NCBI GenBank assembly: GCA_023413135.1
Contig: JAEZQK010000052.1
Coordinates: 1-49,363 of the forward strand
Reading direction: 5' to 3'
From: Bacillota bacterium
Lineage (GTDB): Bacteria > Bacillota > Clostridia > Christensenellales > Aristaeellaceae
Length of the DNA: 49,363 bases
This document shows, one piece after another, positions 48,945-49,363 of this stretch; position 1 is the stretch's first letter, and every line of letters starts with the position of its first letter. Made by a program: the position numbers and the translations under genes. Under the pieces are notes generated by a model. It had not been told where the DNA came from, did not search any database, and saw only the letters and a program-made list of their open reading frames with translations.

Positions 48945-49363
48945 CCCTCGCGGACAAACCTCTTCTTGCCAGGCTTACCCTCAAAAGCATTCAGGAGCTG
49001 TCGGACAGCTATCTGCAAATGCAGTGCCGCTACCAGTCGGCCATCCGGGAGGTACGCACGAAGCTGGAGAATCTGGACGAGGAGTTTCACCTCCGCCACA
49101 AACGCAACCCCATCCACCACATGCAAAGCCGCCTCAAAACGGTACAGAGCATCACCGAGAAGCTGCAGCGCAGAAACCTGCCCGTCTCCTTCGCCTCCGC
49201 GGCGGAAAACCTGTACGACATCGCCGGCATCCGCGTCATCTGCTCATACATCAGCGATATTTATACCGTTGCCGATCTTTTAAAGAATCAGGACGATATC
49301 GTGCTCATCAAGGAGCAGGACTACATCACCTCCCCCAAAAAGAACGGGTACAGAAGCTTGCAC
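48941..49363 (+). CDS. Small (p)ppGpp synthetase (RelA/SpoT nucleotidyltransferase), truncated by window
   Basis: The first 141 residues of a RelP/RelQ (YwaC/YjbM)-type small alarmone synthetase. An N-terminal helical region is followed by the synthetase fold with SAAENLYDIAGIRVICSYISD (substrate site) and PKKNGYRSLH at the window end. No HD hydrolase domain precedes it, so it is synthetase-only. ATG overlaps the kinase stop, with ggaaaggag upstream, so it is translated together with the two-component system. The 3' end lies outside the window. Confidence 0.9.
   Translation, partial: MTLADKPLLARLTLKSIQELSDSYLQMQCRYQSAIREVRTKLENLDEEFHLRHKRNPIHHMQSRLKTVQSITEKLQRRNLPVSFASAAENLYDIAGIRVICSYISDIYTVADLLKNQDDIVLIKEQDYITSPKKNGYRSLH

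Noticed and set aside
1..49363. tRNA, rRNA, CRISPR array, phage or plasmid origin features
   Set aside because: None was recognised on reading both strands; short tRNA-like folds could not be excluded without a dedicated search.

Overview
The window looks like a chromosomal segment of an anaerobic Bacillota, most likely a clostridial lineage. The grounds are the moderately high GC content, AGGAGG-type ribosome sites before nearly every gene, a Clostridium-type fused PurL, a Gx-transporter/NusG-II membrane pair, a CUT1 sugar importer without its own ATPase, a glycyl radical enzyme with its activase, and an AraR-like GntR/LacI hybrid regulator. No RNA gene, CRISPR array or phage gene was seen.

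Layout. 1-1560: a complete IS30-family insertion sequence. 1768-5179: a secreted FMN-binding-like protein, convergent with a minus-strand operon (pentapeptide-repeat protein, endonuclease IV, NusG-domain-II protein, Gx-transporter protein); the last two resemble EetA/EetB of flavin-based extracellular electron transfer loci. 5308-18833: a minus-strand de novo purine block, transcribed purE-purC-purF-purM-purN-purO-purH-purD-purL, then purB and an MIF-like tautomerase. IMP formation is split between a stand-alone AICAR transformylase and a PurO-type IMP cyclohydrolase. Upstream of purE lie a good sigma-A promoter, a perfect match to the Bacillus PurR box, and a structured leader ending in an intrinsic terminator.

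19207-32596: a DeoR-family regulator divergent from a plus-strand operon: rhaA, rhaB, E2, E3 and a fused E1alpha/E1beta of a 2-oxo-acid (or acyloin) dehydrogenase complex, a class II aldolase/SDR fusion, a PHP-domain protein and a SorE-like zinc dehydrogenase. 32819-37991 (minus): glycyl-radical activase, an unusual glycyl radical enzyme, and two Gfo/Idh/MocA oxidoreductases. 38307-43365 (plus): two LplB/YtcP-type permeases, a solute-binding protein and the GntR/LacI regulator. 43366-44117 has no intact gene but holds a decayed second copy of the sorE 3' end and its terminator.

44118-49363 (plus): a tightly coupled operon of a MacA-like adaptor, MacB-like ATPase, FtsX/MacB-like permease, OmpR-type response regulator, sensor kinase and a (p)ppGpp synthetase cut by the window edge.

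The part most likely to hold undescribed biology is 20-43 kb: rhamnose catabolism genes physically joined to a complete lipoyl-dependent dehydrogenase complex, next to a glycyl radical enzyme whose presumed active-site Cys is followed by Asn-Trp instead of the Val-Glu of diol dehydratases. No microcompartment gene is present, so the standard rhamnose-to-propanediol-to-propionate route is not supported here.
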